The notes beneath the pieces were generated by a model, which worked only from the letters and a program-made list of their open reading frames with translations, was not told the origin of the DNA and searched no databases. Positions 1 through 6,225 of a stretch of 6,828 bases of DNA are shown piece after piece. The DNA lies in the NCBI GenBank assembly GCA_003243255.1, contig QFQM01000228.1, forward strand, positions 1 through 6,828, given 5' to 3'. How positions within the stretch are numbered: the stretch's first letter is position 1; every line of letters starts with the position of its first letter. Origin of the DNA: Flavobacterium psychrophilum. Lineage in GTDB: Bacteria > Bacteroidota > Bacteroidia > Flavobacteriales > Flavobacteriaceae. Made by a program: the position numbers and the translations under genes.

Positions 1-632
1 CCTGGGACTGTGCTTGCGGCAACGGACAGGTAGCACGCGATCTTGTACCTTACTTTGCTAAAATTGAAGCGACTGACCTAAGCGCAAAGCAAATCGAAAA
101 TGCAATTCCATCCCTTACGATTCATTACAGTGTAAGCCCGGCAGAGCAAACCTCTTTTGCAGACGATACTTTTGATTTGATTACGGTAGGGCAGGCATTA
201 CACTGGCTGGATACCGCTGCCTTTTATAAGGAAGTGAACCGTGTAGCAAAAGCAGGTAGTGTACTCGCTGTTTGGGGGTATGGCCTTTTACGTGTTACAC
301 CATCTATCGATGATAAGCTGCACCACTTTTATAAAAATGTAATTGGTCCTTATTGGGATAACGAGCGTAAGTTTGTTGACGAAGCATATGTCACACTCGC
401 TTTCCCCTTTAAGGAAATAACCGCCCCTTCATTGTTCATCACCGTTGAATGGAGCAAAGCCCAGTTTTATGGCTATATCCATACCTGGTCAGCCGTGGTG
501 AAGTATATCGAGCAGCATGGCGTTAATCCTGTTGGTGTATTGATCAATGACATATCCCCTTTGTGGGGTGACGAAATAAGGACAATCACATTTCCATTGT
601 TCCTTCGCTTGGGTGTTGTTGAAAAAGAATGA
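1..632 (+). CDS. SAM-dependent class I methyltransferase, 5' end missing
   Basis: The reading frame is open from base 3 at the window edge to the TGA at 630-632, giving 209 visible residues. Near the left edge is a glycine-rich SAM-binding motif I, DCACGNG (visible residues 2-8). An acidic residue follows in the position expected to bind the SAM ribose (ATDLS, around residue 25). A stretch typical of the Methyltransf_11/COG2226 family comes next: AEQTSFADDTFDLIT then GQALHWLD (residues 47-70), and then a VNRVAKAGSVLAVWGYG strand-turn-strand region. The pattern resembles small-molecule methyltransferases of the trans-aconitate methyltransferase/Crg1 type, but the substrate cannot be read from the sequence. 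Family members are about 250 residues with motif I near residue 40-50, so roughly 40 N-terminal residues lie outside the window. No internal start is needed; the TTG at 177 falls inside the domain and is not the real start. No strong terminator follows. Confidence 0.88.
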   Translation, partial: WDCACGNGQVARDLVPYFAKIEATDLSAKQIENAIPSLTIHYSVSPAEQTSFADDTFDLITVGQALHWLDTAAFYKEVNRVAKAGSVLAVWGYGLLRVTPSIDDKLHHFYKNVIGPYWDNERKFVDEAYVTLAFPFKEITAPSLFITVEWSKAQFYGYIHTWSAVVKYIEQHGVNPVGVLINDISPLWGDEIRTITFPLFLRLGVVEKE

Positions 633-873
633 AGGTGACTATCAATTGAATAGCAATTGTGGATAACATTTTCAATTAGCATAACATTTCCTTAATGTCA
701 TTTTATCGATGGATAAGTAGAGATAACCTGAGTTAACGTAAAATTTTATTTGGACGATTAACCCTGCAGTAATCTTTTGTTTTCTGTTCGTTGGGCGAGT
801 GTTTTTTTTATAAGATCATTAAATGTGATTTCTTCGCACACTTAATTTAATCCCTCAAATCAATTAACAAATT
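633..873. other. Intergenic region before the lipoprotein gene
   Basis: This 241-base A/T-rich gap separates the methyltransferase from the lipoprotein gene. It contains two CAATTG hexamers (643-648 and 654-659) that could form a short hairpin just after the methyltransferase stop, but no T-tract follows, so it is a poor terminator. The right half probably carries the promoter of the lipoprotein/barrel pair. I see no coding potential or RNA gene here. Confidence 0.6.
749..779 (+). promoter_or_regulatory. Possible Bacteroidota -33/-7 promoter for the lipoprotein operon
   Basis: A TTTG at 749-752 is followed after 19 bases by ATCTTTTG at 772-779. The Bacteroidota consensus is TTTG, about 19-21 bases, then TAnnTTTG. 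The spacing and both TTTG elements fit, but the TA of the -7 box is missing. It would give a leader of about 90 bases. An alternative, TAAATGTG at 820-827, has a better -7 match but no well-placed -33 box. This is a weak call. Confidence 0.28.
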
Positions 874-1332
874 ATGAAAACAATTTTTTACTTAATCGTA
901 GCGGTTGCTGTTGTCTTCTCTGCTTGTCAGAATGAAAATTCTGTAAACCCACGTCCAACTGAAGAAATCATTGGAAAAGCAACAATCATCGGTCGTGTAA
1001 AGGCTGAATTGAATACCACGACAACAGGCCTTGAAAATGTTTCACAAGGAATTAAAATCATTGCTGAGATATCAACAGCTGATTTAGCTACAAACGTTAG
1101 TGGATCAGTAGTTTATCCAAATAAGTATTACGAAACCACTGTATCGGCTACAGGAGAATATTCTATTGAGGTTGAAGCGGGTCCAAGAGGTTCTTCTGTA
1201 AAGTTGTATTTTCCTGACTTCCGTGCAGATGTAACGACTAATTCAGCTCCTGTATCTACGGTATTTACTGGAAGTACACGTACTGTAGCTGTGATTAAGA
1301 ATCAGACTAAGATTCAGGATTTTAACTATTAA
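874..1332 (+). CDS. Putative lipoprotein of unknown function
   Basis: This encodes a 152-residue protein with a classic lipoprotein signal: a short basic start, a hydrophobic stretch (residues 4-15) and a lipobox FSAC with the lipidated cysteine at position 18. The mature part begins QNENSVN and is otherwise free of cysteine. Residues 35-130 look like one beta-sandwich. GKATIIGRVKAEL resembles the first strand of a carboxypeptidase-regulatory/prealbumin-like fold, and TTVSATGEYSIEVEAGP resembles its typical 'Y-T-T-T-G-Y-v-p-G' turn. That fold assignment is inference. The ATG follows an A/T-rich leader with no Shine-Dalgarno site, which is normal in Bacteroidota. The stop is 21 bases before the next gene on the same strand, so the two are probably one transcript and the lipoprotein may associate with the barrel protein. 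I do not recognise a named family. Confidence 0.85.
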   Translation: MKTIFYLIVAVAVVFSACQNENSVNPRPTEEIIGKATIIGRVKAELNTTTTGLENVSQGIKIIAEISTADLATNVSGSVVYPNKYYETTVSATGEYSIEVEAGPRGSSVKLYFPDFRADVTTNSAPVSTVFTGSTRTVAVIKNQTKIQDFNY

Positions 1333-1353
1333 TTCAACTTTACAGATCACAAG

Positions 1354-2268
1354 ATGAAAAGATTAATTATATTATTCTTGGTGTTGGTTTGCTTCAAAGC
1401 AATCCAAGCGCAAGAAACACCAACAACGACCAGCGAAGAGCCGGTAGTTTTGAAATCGAAAAGAGGAATCAATATTCTCCCTGAAGCAGGTGAGTGGGGA
1501 TTGGGAGTGAGTGCAACCCCTTTTCTTCAGTACACGGGCAATTTCTTCAATGGAAATACTTTTAATAACAGTGCGTCATTCAACTATGTGACTAACCCGG
1601 CTAACAACATTGGCTTGTTTGGTAAATACATGATTGATGCGAACACTGCTTACCGTGTCCGCTTTAACGTAGGTGTAGGTACACAAGTAGATAAAGCAGT
1701 AGTCAATAAGAATGAGGTAGCACCTGATGTTAACTATCCTGCTTTTACTGAAGACTTCAGAAAGACGAGCAGCCAGACAATTTTATTGGCCGCAGGTTAT
1801 GAAAAACGCAGAGGTAAAAGCCGTGTACAAGGTGTTTATGGTGGTGAAGTGGTATTGGGCTATACCGGTGCCAAACAAACTTACGAGTATGGCAATGCCA
1901 TGAGCATTGACTTTAATGCTCCAACTACTACCAACTTTGGTGGAAACATTCTTGGTGGTTCTGCTGCGGCAACCACTTCACGTGTAGTGGAGCAAAAGAC
2001 AGGAGCTACTTACTATGCTGGCGTTCGCGGATTTATCGGTGTTGAATATTTCATCGGGCCACGCGTTTCTATTGGAGGTGAATTTGGTTACTCGGTAGCC
2101 TTCCGTTCAGCAAGCCGCACGTTGATGACTTCTGAGCGTTGGGATGCTAATTCCAATTCGGTAAAGCAAGTGAAGACAGATGTAGGTACACCAGGCAACT
2201 ATTTCACATTCGTAGGTGCATCATTGGATAACCTTTCCGGTGCGATCAACCTTTTGTTCTATTTTTAG
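1354..2268 (+). CDS. Putative outer-membrane beta-barrel protein
   Basis: This encodes a 304-residue protein with a Sec signal peptide (KR start, hydrophobic residues 4-14, likely cleavage after IQA at residue 19). The mature chain is rich in Gly, Asn, Thr, Tyr and Phe with alternating hydrophobic residues, for example WGLGVSATPFLQYTGNFF, AYRVRFNVGVGTQV, YYAGVRGFIGVEYFIGPRVSIGGEFGYSVAF. It has no cysteine beyond the signal region. It ends AINLLFYF, a terminal aromatic residue preceded by alternating hydrophobics, which is the usual beta-signal for BAM-assisted insertion. Together these support an 8- to 12-stranded outer-membrane barrel; the strand number is a guess. It lies 21 bases after the lipoprotein gene and is followed by an intrinsic terminator, so the pair forms a closed two-gene unit. 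Its substrate or role is unknown. The ATG at 1354 is the only start that retains the signal peptide. Confidence 0.85.
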   Translation: MKRLIILFLVLVCFKAIQAQETPTTTSEEPVVLKSKRGINILPEAGEWGLGVSATPFLQYTGNFFNGNTFNNSASFNYVTNPANNIGLFGKYMIDANTAYRVRFNVGVGTQVDKAVVNKNEVAPDVNYPAFTEDFRKTSSQTILLAAGYEKRRGKSRVQGVYGGEVVLGYTGAKQTYEYGNAMSIDFNAPTTTNFGGNILGGSAAATTSRVVEQKTGATYYAGVRGFIGVEYFIGPRVSIGGEFGYSVAFRSASRTLMTSERWDANSNSVKQVKTDVGTPGNYFTFVGASLDNLSGAINLLFYF

Positions 2269-2290
2269 TAGTTTAGGTTTAGTTAGAATA

Positions 2291-2322
2291 AAAAGCTCTT
2301 CAGCGATGGAGGGCTTTTTTTT
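2291..2322 (+). terminator. Rho-independent terminator after the barrel protein gene
   Basis: An 11-base-pair stem (AAAAGCTCTTC at 2291-2301 with GGAGGGCTTTT at 2308-2318, two G-U pairs) closes a six-base loop AGCGAT. It is followed without a break by a run of eight T (2315-2322). It begins 22 bases after the barrel protein's stop. The complementary strand has a shorter T-run (opposite 2290-2294), so it may also stop transcription from the convergent cupin gene. Confidence 0.85.
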
Positions 2323-2330
2323 ATGAATTT

Positions 2331-2882
2331 TTAATTGATATACTTTTTATAAAAGGGTTCATATCCTTTCATCCGGGCGATCGGGGCCAGTAGATTAAAA
2401 ATTATTTTTTGCCATGCATAGGGCGGCTTCACTGTACGAAACACACTCTCAAAATAAGGAAGCATGACCGCCAGTTGAAGTAATGATGGCAAGCCTTCTG
2501 TATTCGTTTTGCCTTCGTTGGCAAGGCCAACCGTTGTTTCAAATAAGTATTCTGAATTCAAAGCGGGTGTTATTTTCCAGTTTACGATGGCAGGTTGATG
2601 CGAGTCATTCCACATGGAGTGGATCTCATTGGCTGGGATACGAAATTGATCTCCGGATTTATATACTTCGGTTTTTCCATTCCTGTTCACCGTCAATTCT
2701 CCTGATAAAATGGTAAACTCTTCCGATTGGTAAGGATGATAGTGTGGAGGAGGTTCTTTCAGATGTGCCTTATACGTGACCTCCATCTCCAGGAGTTCTC
2801 CTGCGGTGTCGCGGCTGGTTTGTATGAACTTGTATTGATGACCCGTGACCGAATTCATCATTAATTTTCCTGGATAGGCCAT
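2331..2882 (-). CDS. Cupin domain protein
   Basis: This is a small cupin protein with both cupin motifs intact. Motif 1 is HYHPYQSEEFTILSG, matching HxH-x4-E-x6-G, and motif 2 is GDQFRIPANEIHSMWN, matching G-x5-P-x4-H-x3-N. The two His, the Glu and the later His form the usual metal site. The C-terminal 70 residues are helical, with LPSLLQLAVMLPYFESVFR and LAPIARMKGYEPFYKKYIN, an extension seen in Bacteroidota cupin proteins of unknown function. Metal and substrate are not known. The frame is open up to 3014 (227 residues), but I place the start at the ATG at 2882 (MAYPGK, 183 residues). The extra 44 residues show no domain and would overlap the divergent acyltransferase gene. ATGs at 2861 and 2858 (MMNSVTG) are alternatives. 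The gene is convergent with the lipoprotein/barrel pair. Confidence 0.82.
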   Translation of the reverse strand: MAYPGKLMMNSVTGHQYKFIQTSRDTAGELLEMEVTYKAHLKEPPPHYHPYQSEEFTILSGELTVNRNGKTEVYKSGDQFRIPANEIHSMWNDSHQPAIVNWKITPALNSEYLFETTVGLANEGKTNTEGLPSLLQLAVMLPYFESVFRTVKPPYAWQKIIFNLLAPIARMKGYEPFYKKYIN

Positions 2883-3004
2883 GTTTCCATTTTGGCTTTT
2901 GAAACGATGACTCAAGTAGAAGAGTTGATCGGAAATGGAATTATACCGTAGAAGAGGGGAATAAATAAGCAGCATTTTTTTAATTGTTCTTATATTCACG
3001 ACAT

Positions 3005-3937
3005 ATGGCCTCACTCCGGACTTTCAGAAAAAAAATCAAGTACACGCTTCTTTACTTTTTGGTGAGGTTCCTGATTGCCATTGCCAATGGCGTATCGCGT
3101 TCGGCATGGCTGAAGTTTTGTGGAAGATTGGGTAAACTGACGTCTTATTTTGCAAAGAAGACCAAGCGAATTTCAATTGAAAACCTGACCATTGCTTTCG
3201 GCAAGGAGAAATCGAAGGCCGAGATCGAAGCTCTTGCAACGGAGATGTTTGTGCAATTGGGAAAAAATGTAGGCGATGTACTGAGAGCCACCTCCCAGGT
3301 GGATACCCTGGAGAAGCTGAATGAATTTGTGATCATGAAAGGATTTGAGAATTTTGAAGTAGCTGATCGCAAAGGAAAAGGCGTGGTGTTTGTCGCCTGT
3401 CATCTTGGAGCATTTGAGTTTCAGATCACGAGCATGGCCGTACGCGGACTGAATTTTATGGTGATTGGTACACCGCTAAAAGATAAACGGCTCAACGATC
3501 TGATGTGGAAGCACCGGAATAAAAATGGTACAAATTACGTTGAACGGGATAAAGCCACTTACCCCATGATGAAAACATTGAAAGCAGGTGGGTCGGTAGC
3601 CTTGCTGATTGATCAGGATACAAGAAAAGTAAAGAGCACCTTCGTTCATTTTTTTGGAAGATCTGCTTCCACGCCTATCGGAGCAGCATTAATGGCTTTG
3701 AAGACGGGTGCCGCGGTGCTTCCTGCCTTTAGTCACTTAGGTGATGATGGCATGCAGCACATTGAGATTCTTCCTGAGATTCCATTACACATCACGGGTA
3801 ACGAAGAAGAAGATATTAATTACAATACACAGGTTTTTACTACAATCATTGAGCAGCGCATCCGCCAGTACCCGGCACAATGGATATGGATGCATGAGCG
3901 ATGGAAAACCAGACCGGAAGAGGTGATGAATCAGTAA
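3005..3937 (+). CDS. LpxL/HtrB-like lipid A (lysophospholipid) acyltransferase
   Basis: This 310-residue protein belongs to the bacterial lipid A biosynthesis acyltransferase family, which transfers a secondary acyl chain to a lipid A precursor at the inner membrane. Residues 10-28 form the expected N-terminal membrane segment (KIKYTLLYFLVRFLIAIAN). NLTIAFG (60-66) is the family's 'NL.lAF' element. The catalytic HX4E motif is HLGAFE, with His133 and Glu138. LLIDQD (200-205), FFGRSASTPIG (216-226) and the terminal WIWMHERWKTRP (293-304) are the usual conserved blocks, so nothing essential is missing and the length is normal. I chose the ATG at 3005 (MASLRTFRKK); the frame extends to a TTG at 2984, which is less likely. 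Bacteroidota carry one or more such genes, sometimes acting on other lipids such as aminolipids, so the exact substrate is open. The gene is divergent from the cupin gene and converges on the chitinase gene. Confidence 0.9.
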   Translation: MASLRTFRKKIKYTLLYFLVRFLIAIANGVSRSAWLKFCGRLGKLTSYFAKKTKRISIENLTIAFGKEKSKAEIEALATEMFVQLGKNVGDVLRATSQVDTLEKLNEFVIMKGFENFEVADRKGKGVVFVACHLGAFEFQITSMAVRGLNFMVIGTPLKDKRLNDLMWKHRNKNGTNYVERDKATYPMMKTLKAGGSVALLIDQDTRKVKSTFVHFFGRSASTPIGAALMALKTGAAVLPAFSHLGDDGMQHIEILPEIPLHITGNEEEDINYNTQVFTTIIEQRIRQYPAQWIWMHERWKTRPEEVMNQ

Positions 3938-3939
3938 AT

Positions 3940-3954
3940 GCGTTTCATCAACGC
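3940..3954. terminator. Weak hairpin between convergent genes
   Basis: GCGTT at 3940-3944 and AACGC at 3950-3954 can pair around a five-base loop TCATC, three bases after the acyltransferase stop. The T-rich stretch that follows starts about 10 bases later, inside the end of the convergent chitinase gene. With a five-pair stem this is at best a weak terminator for either gene. Confidence 0.25.
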
Positions 3955-3963
3955 TCTTCTTGG

Positions 3964-5061
3964 TTATTTTTTGTGCCTGGCTTCATTTTTTACGTTCACG
4001 ATTACATCAAGAAGACCATCTTTTTCTTTGTCACACGCCAATTCCCAGAACATGATACCATCCAGTTTATTGTCGATCGCGTATTGTGTCTTCAGTGCCA
4101 TGGATTTTTTATCATCATAGGTGACATACAGCTTCTTCTCGGCATTATACAGATAAGGTGCCTTGGCCAACTCATCCCAGTAAAAAGTAAAACCGCTATT
4201 GGCATCAAAGCGGGTGTCGAAATTCTTAAAGTCAATAAACTCTTTGAATTTTCCGCTTTGATATAACCCATTATTAATGGAGGGAACCTCTTCCCACATT
4301 CTTCCATAGAAAGCGGCACCTAATACAAGTTTGCTAGCCGGAACGCCCTGTTTAATCAGGTATTGAATGGCATAGTCGGTTGATGCCGGTTGTTCAGCCG
4401 TAGAATACAACGGCGTGTGGTGCCCGGTACGGATCGAATATCCTCCCACTAGATCGTAAGTCATCATATTGACACGGTCGATTAGCGGGATAATTGCTTT
4501 CCAGTCTACCGATTCATCCAGAAACTTTTTTATACCGCCCGCAGCAAAACTGATTTCACTTTTTTTGCCCAGCGTAGTATGCAGTTCTTTAATGAGTGAG
4601 GTGAAATTATCTTTATCTTCTGCTTTGTAGGCATGCCCCGGGGGACCTTCTATGGCAGGATATTCCCAATCCAGATCAAGGCCATCGGTTTTAAAATACT
4701 GATTCGCTTTTAATACGGAAAGCGCAAACTCGTGTCTTGCCGATGCAGTAGAGAAGACATCCGAACAGGTTTCGCATCCACCCCAGCCACCTAGTGATAG
4801 GATCACTTTCAGAGCAGGGTTACGTTTCTTCAATGCTACCAGGTTCTTAATGGTGGACGAATCGCGCTTACTGCCGATGTCAAATTGATTTCCTTTCAAA
4901 TGACCGAAAGAAAAAATGATATGTGTCAGTTTTTCTGCAGGAAGTTGTGCTGCTTGTTCAGGTCCGCCCGAGTAATAGGCGATTATTGTAATGCTTTTCT
5001 GCCGGGCATTGGTGGAGGTGAGAACAGACAGAAGGAAGAAGAGAAGGAGTAAGTGTTTCAT
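3964..5061 (-). CDS. Glycoside hydrolase family 18 chitinase, exported
   Basis: This 365-residue enzyme hydrolyses beta-1,4-linked N-acetylglucosamine polymers by the substrate-assisted GH18 mechanism. Residues 1-19 are a Sec signal peptide (cleavage likely after TNA), with no lipobox. The barrel follows: IIAYYSGG (26-33, strand 1), ILSLGGWGG (87-95, the SxGG-type motif), and the catalytic DGLDLDWE (126-133, DxxDxDxE) with the proton donor at Glu133. MMTYDL (199-204), an insertion-domain region with AAFYGRMW and YVTYDDKKS, and IMFWE (336-340) with the substrate-stacking Trp come next. All catalytic residues are present. Cys96 and Cys99 (CETC) are close together and could form a small disulfide or loop. 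It is a single catalytic domain, with no carbohydrate-binding module and no recognisable type IX secretion C-terminal domain, so it may act in the periplasm or be released another way. It ends 26 bases from the convergent acyltransferase stop. Confidence 0.93.
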   Translation of the reverse strand: MKHLLLLFFLLSVLTSTNARQKSITIIAYYSGGPEQAAQLPAEKLTHIIFSFGHLKGNQFDIGSKRDSSTIKNLVALKKRNPALKVILSLGGWGGCETCSDVFSTASARHEFALSVLKANQYFKTDGLDLDWEYPAIEGPPGHAYKAEDKDNFTSLIKELHTTLGKKSEISFAAGGIKKFLDESVDWKAIIPLIDRVNMMTYDLVGGYSIRTGHHTPLYSTAEQPASTDYAIQYLIKQGVPASKLVLGAAFYGRMWEEVPSINNGLYQSGKFKEFIDFKNFDTRFDANSGFTFYWDELAKAPYLYNAEKKLYVTYDDKKSMALKTQYAIDNKLDGIMFWELACDKEKDGLLDVIVNVKNEARHKK

Positions 5062-5081
5062 GAGGAAAAATTATCTCCTCA
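5061..5081 (-). promoter_or_regulatory. Inverted repeat at the chitinase start codon
   Basis: TGAGGA and TCCTCA form a perfect six-base inverted repeat separated by nine bases. In the mRNA sense the right arm overlaps the A of the chitinase ATG, and the left arm contains GAGGAG, the only Shine-Dalgarno-like purine run ahead of this gene. If it folds, it would hide that purine run and the start codon. The stem is short, so function is uncertain. Confidence 0.3.
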
Positions 5082-5270
5082 ATAACGCTTAAGATGTAAT
5101 AACACACAACTGTCTTTAGAATTAAATTCAACTGTGAAAAACACACAGATCAATTGAGCTTAATGCAATCGAATTCCGTCCAGGTGATGGAGTAAATTTG
5201 GTTTTACAAGCTTCTTAATATGGTCGTGTCTTTTCAGATCGCAGCGTTTACTGCACATACTTATGTTGTT

Positions 5271-5294
5271 TCGGTCTGTGGGGACACAGACCGA
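5271..5294. repeat. Perfect hairpin in repeat copy 1
   Basis: TCGGTCTGTG (5271-5280) pairs perfectly with CACAGACCGA (5285-5294) around the four-base loop GGGA. It is the strongest of the three equivalent hairpins. Confidence 0.85.
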
Positions 5295-5389
5295 GGTAAT
5301 GGTGATGGAGTAAATTTGGTTTTAAAAGTTTCTTAATATGGTCGGTGTCTTTTCAGATCGCAGGGTTTACTGTACATACTTATGTTGTT

Positions 5390-5413
5390 TTGGTCTGAGA
5401 GGACACAGACCGG
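5390..5413. repeat. Hairpin in repeat copy 2
   Basis: TTGGTCTGAG (5390-5399) pairs with CACAGACCGG (5404-5413) around AGGA. The two outermost pairs become T-G wobbles on the plus strand, and there is one internal A/A mismatch, so the fold is kept in weaker form. Confidence 0.75.
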
Positions 5414-5498
5414 GGTAATGAGAATTTGGTTTTATGAACTTCTCAATGTGGTCTGTGTCTTTTCAGATCCCAGTATTCATTGTATATACTTATGTGTT

Positions 5499-5522
5499 TC
5501 GGTCTGCGGGGACACAGACCGA
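5499..5522. repeat. Hairpin in repeat copy 3
   Basis: TCGGTCTGCG (5499-5508) pairs with CACAGACCGA (5513-5522) around GGGA with a single C/A mismatch near the loop. The stem survives although the rest of this copy is the most diverged. Confidence 0.8.
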
Positions 5523-5546
5523 GGTAATGAGTAATTTTTTGATGAG

Positions 5547-6200
5547 TTAATAAGCAGCAGTGAAGCGCTTCTTAATGAATTTCTTGTTCTCTAACTCATC
5601 GATAACGGCAATGCTCAGGTCTTCTGCCGAATGAATACTCCTGTTTTCATCGTTGAATACGGGCTGATCCGTACCTAAACGGTATTTACCTGTGCGGCCG
5701 GTAGTGATGCCGGGATGCATTTCAATAGCAGGGCTGTAGAAGGTCCAATCCAGTTGGTCTTCTTTTTTAATGATGTTAAGATAGTCACGCGCGGCAGATG
5801 CTCCTTCCTTGTATTCGGCAGGGAATTGTGGTGTGTCAATCAGTTGTAATCCTGGCGCTATTTCCAGACTGCCAGCACCACCAATAATAAAGAAACGTTT
5901 TACTCCGCTCTCTTTCGTAGCTTGTTGTAGTGTTTCTGATGCTTTGATAAATTCACTGTAGATGTTAGGGTTAGTCCAGCCAGGGTTGTATGAACTCAAT
6001 ACAACATCGTGTCCCTTAACCAGGTCTTTGATTTCTTCTTTATTGAAGGCATCACCTTTTTTTACGGTAAGGTTGTCATTCTTTACCGTGATTTTTTCGG
6101 GGTGACGTACAATGGCCGTCACCTGGTGGCCACGCTGCAATGCTTCATTCAATAAAGCCGTTCCTACAAAACCTGATGCTCCAATTAATGCAATTTTCAT
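5547..6200 (-). CDS. NAD(P)-binding oxidoreductase, YwnB/NmrA-like (COG2910 type)
   Basis: This 217-residue atypical short-chain dehydrogenase has a Rossmann fold. The dinucleotide-binding motif is GASGFVG (residues 7-13) immediately after the first strand MKIALI. AIVRHPEK (29-36) ends strand 2, GDAFN (49-53) and VVLSSYNPG (67-75) follow, and RFFIIGGAGSLEIAPG (102-117) is a family signature. LDWTFYSPA (150-158), GITTGRTGKYRLGTD (164-178) and the terminal RFTAAY are also typical of this family, which has been called 'putative NADH-flavin reductase'. The true substrate is unknown. Length is normal and nothing is missing. It lies 81 bases downstream of the Rrf2 regulator on the same strand. A related regulator-oxidoreductase pairing is known in Bacillus subtilis as ywnA/ywnB. 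A near copy of the putative regulator operator sits in the gap, so it is probably controlled by that regulator, perhaps in response to redox or electrophile stress (inference). Confidence 0.88.
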   Translation of the reverse strand: MKIALIGASGFVGTALLNEALQRGHQVTAIVRHPEKITVKNDNLTVKKGDAFNKEEIKDLVKGHDVVLSSYNPGWTNPNIYSEFIKASETLQQATKESGVKRFFIIGGAGSLEIAPGLQLIDTPQFPAEYKEGASAARDYLNIIKKEDQLDWTFYSPAIEMHPGITTGRTGKYRLGTDQPVFNDENRSIHSAEDLSIAVIDELENKKFIKKRFTAAY

Positions 6201-6225
6201 AATGATTGGTTTTAATTAGTTGTTT

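Larger units (their letters stand above)
5183..5528. repeat. Tandem array of three ~110-119 base structured repeats
   Basis: Copies lie at 5183-5300 (118 bases), 5301-5419 (119) and 5420-5528 (109). Copies 1 and 2 differ at nine aligned positions (about 92% identical, one of them an indel). Copy 3 is clearly more diverged and lacks about nine bases at its left end. After copy 3, GAGTAATTT looks like the start of a fourth unit. Shared landmarks in order are AATTTGGTTTTA, GTGTCTTTTCAGATC, the inverted repeat ACATA-CT-TATGT, a strong hairpin, and the terminal GGTAAT. The hairpin is not followed by a T-run on either strand, so it is not a simple terminator. The units abut directly without spacers, which excludes a CRISPR array. 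It may be a REP/BIME-like or small non-autonomous element, or an RNA of unknown role; no transposase is present in the window to decide. Confidence 0.88.
5062..5546. other. 485-base non-coding region, mostly repeats
   Basis: This region lies downstream of the oxidoreductase and upstream of the chitinase, both on the minus strand. The part next to the chitinase (5062-5182) is A/T-rich unique sequence that should carry the chitinase promoter, but I find no convincing -33/-7 pair. It holds a minor inverted repeat CTGTG-N7-CACAG at 5132-5148. The remainder, 5183-5528, is a three-copy tandem repeat. Short open frames exist within the repeat but are not kept between copies. Confidence 0.7.

Noticed and set aside
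643..659. CAATTG pair as terminator of the methyltransferase gene
   Set aside because: The stem is A/T-rich, six pairs at most, and no T-tract follows.
1332..1353. TTACAG between lipoprotein and barrel genes as another Rrf2 site
   Set aside because: It is a single half-site with no partner at the nine-base spacing and lies inside an operon, so it is probably chance.
2483..2716. Plus-strand open frame opposite the cupin gene
   Set aside because: It lies entirely antisense to the cupin domain, has no recognisable domain, and is a shadow frame.
2984..3004. TTG start for the acyltransferase
   Set aside because: The ATG at 3005 begins directly before the basic/hydrophobic N-terminus expected for the family, so the seven extra residues are unnecessary.
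2883..3014. N-terminal extension of the cupin protein to the ATG at 3014
   Set aside because: The 44 extra residues show no cupin or signal-peptide pattern and would overlap the start of the divergent acyltransferase. The ATG at 2882 gives a compact cupin.
3901..4266. Plus-strand open frame antisense to the chitinase 3' end
   Set aside because: It is hydrophobic low-information sequence opposite conserved GH18 motifs, so it is a shadow frame.
5062..5182. Short minus-strand frame of about 32 codons (MCSKRCDLKRH...) running from repeat copy 1 into unique sequence
   Set aside because: The equivalent frames in copies 2 and 3 end after about 14 codons, and copy 3 has lost the ATG. It looks like chance reading of the repeat.
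5220..5336. A 38-codon plus-strand frame (starting MVVSFQIAAF) inside repeat copy 1, with similar peptide stretches in copy 3
   Set aside because: The frame is broken by an indel in copy 2, and in the equivalent frame copy 2 meets a stop. The likeness between peptides follows from DNA repeat identity, so there is no sign of protein-level selection.
5183..5528. CRISPR array
   Set aside because: The units are 109-119 bases, abut directly and contain no unique spacers, and no cas gene is nearby.
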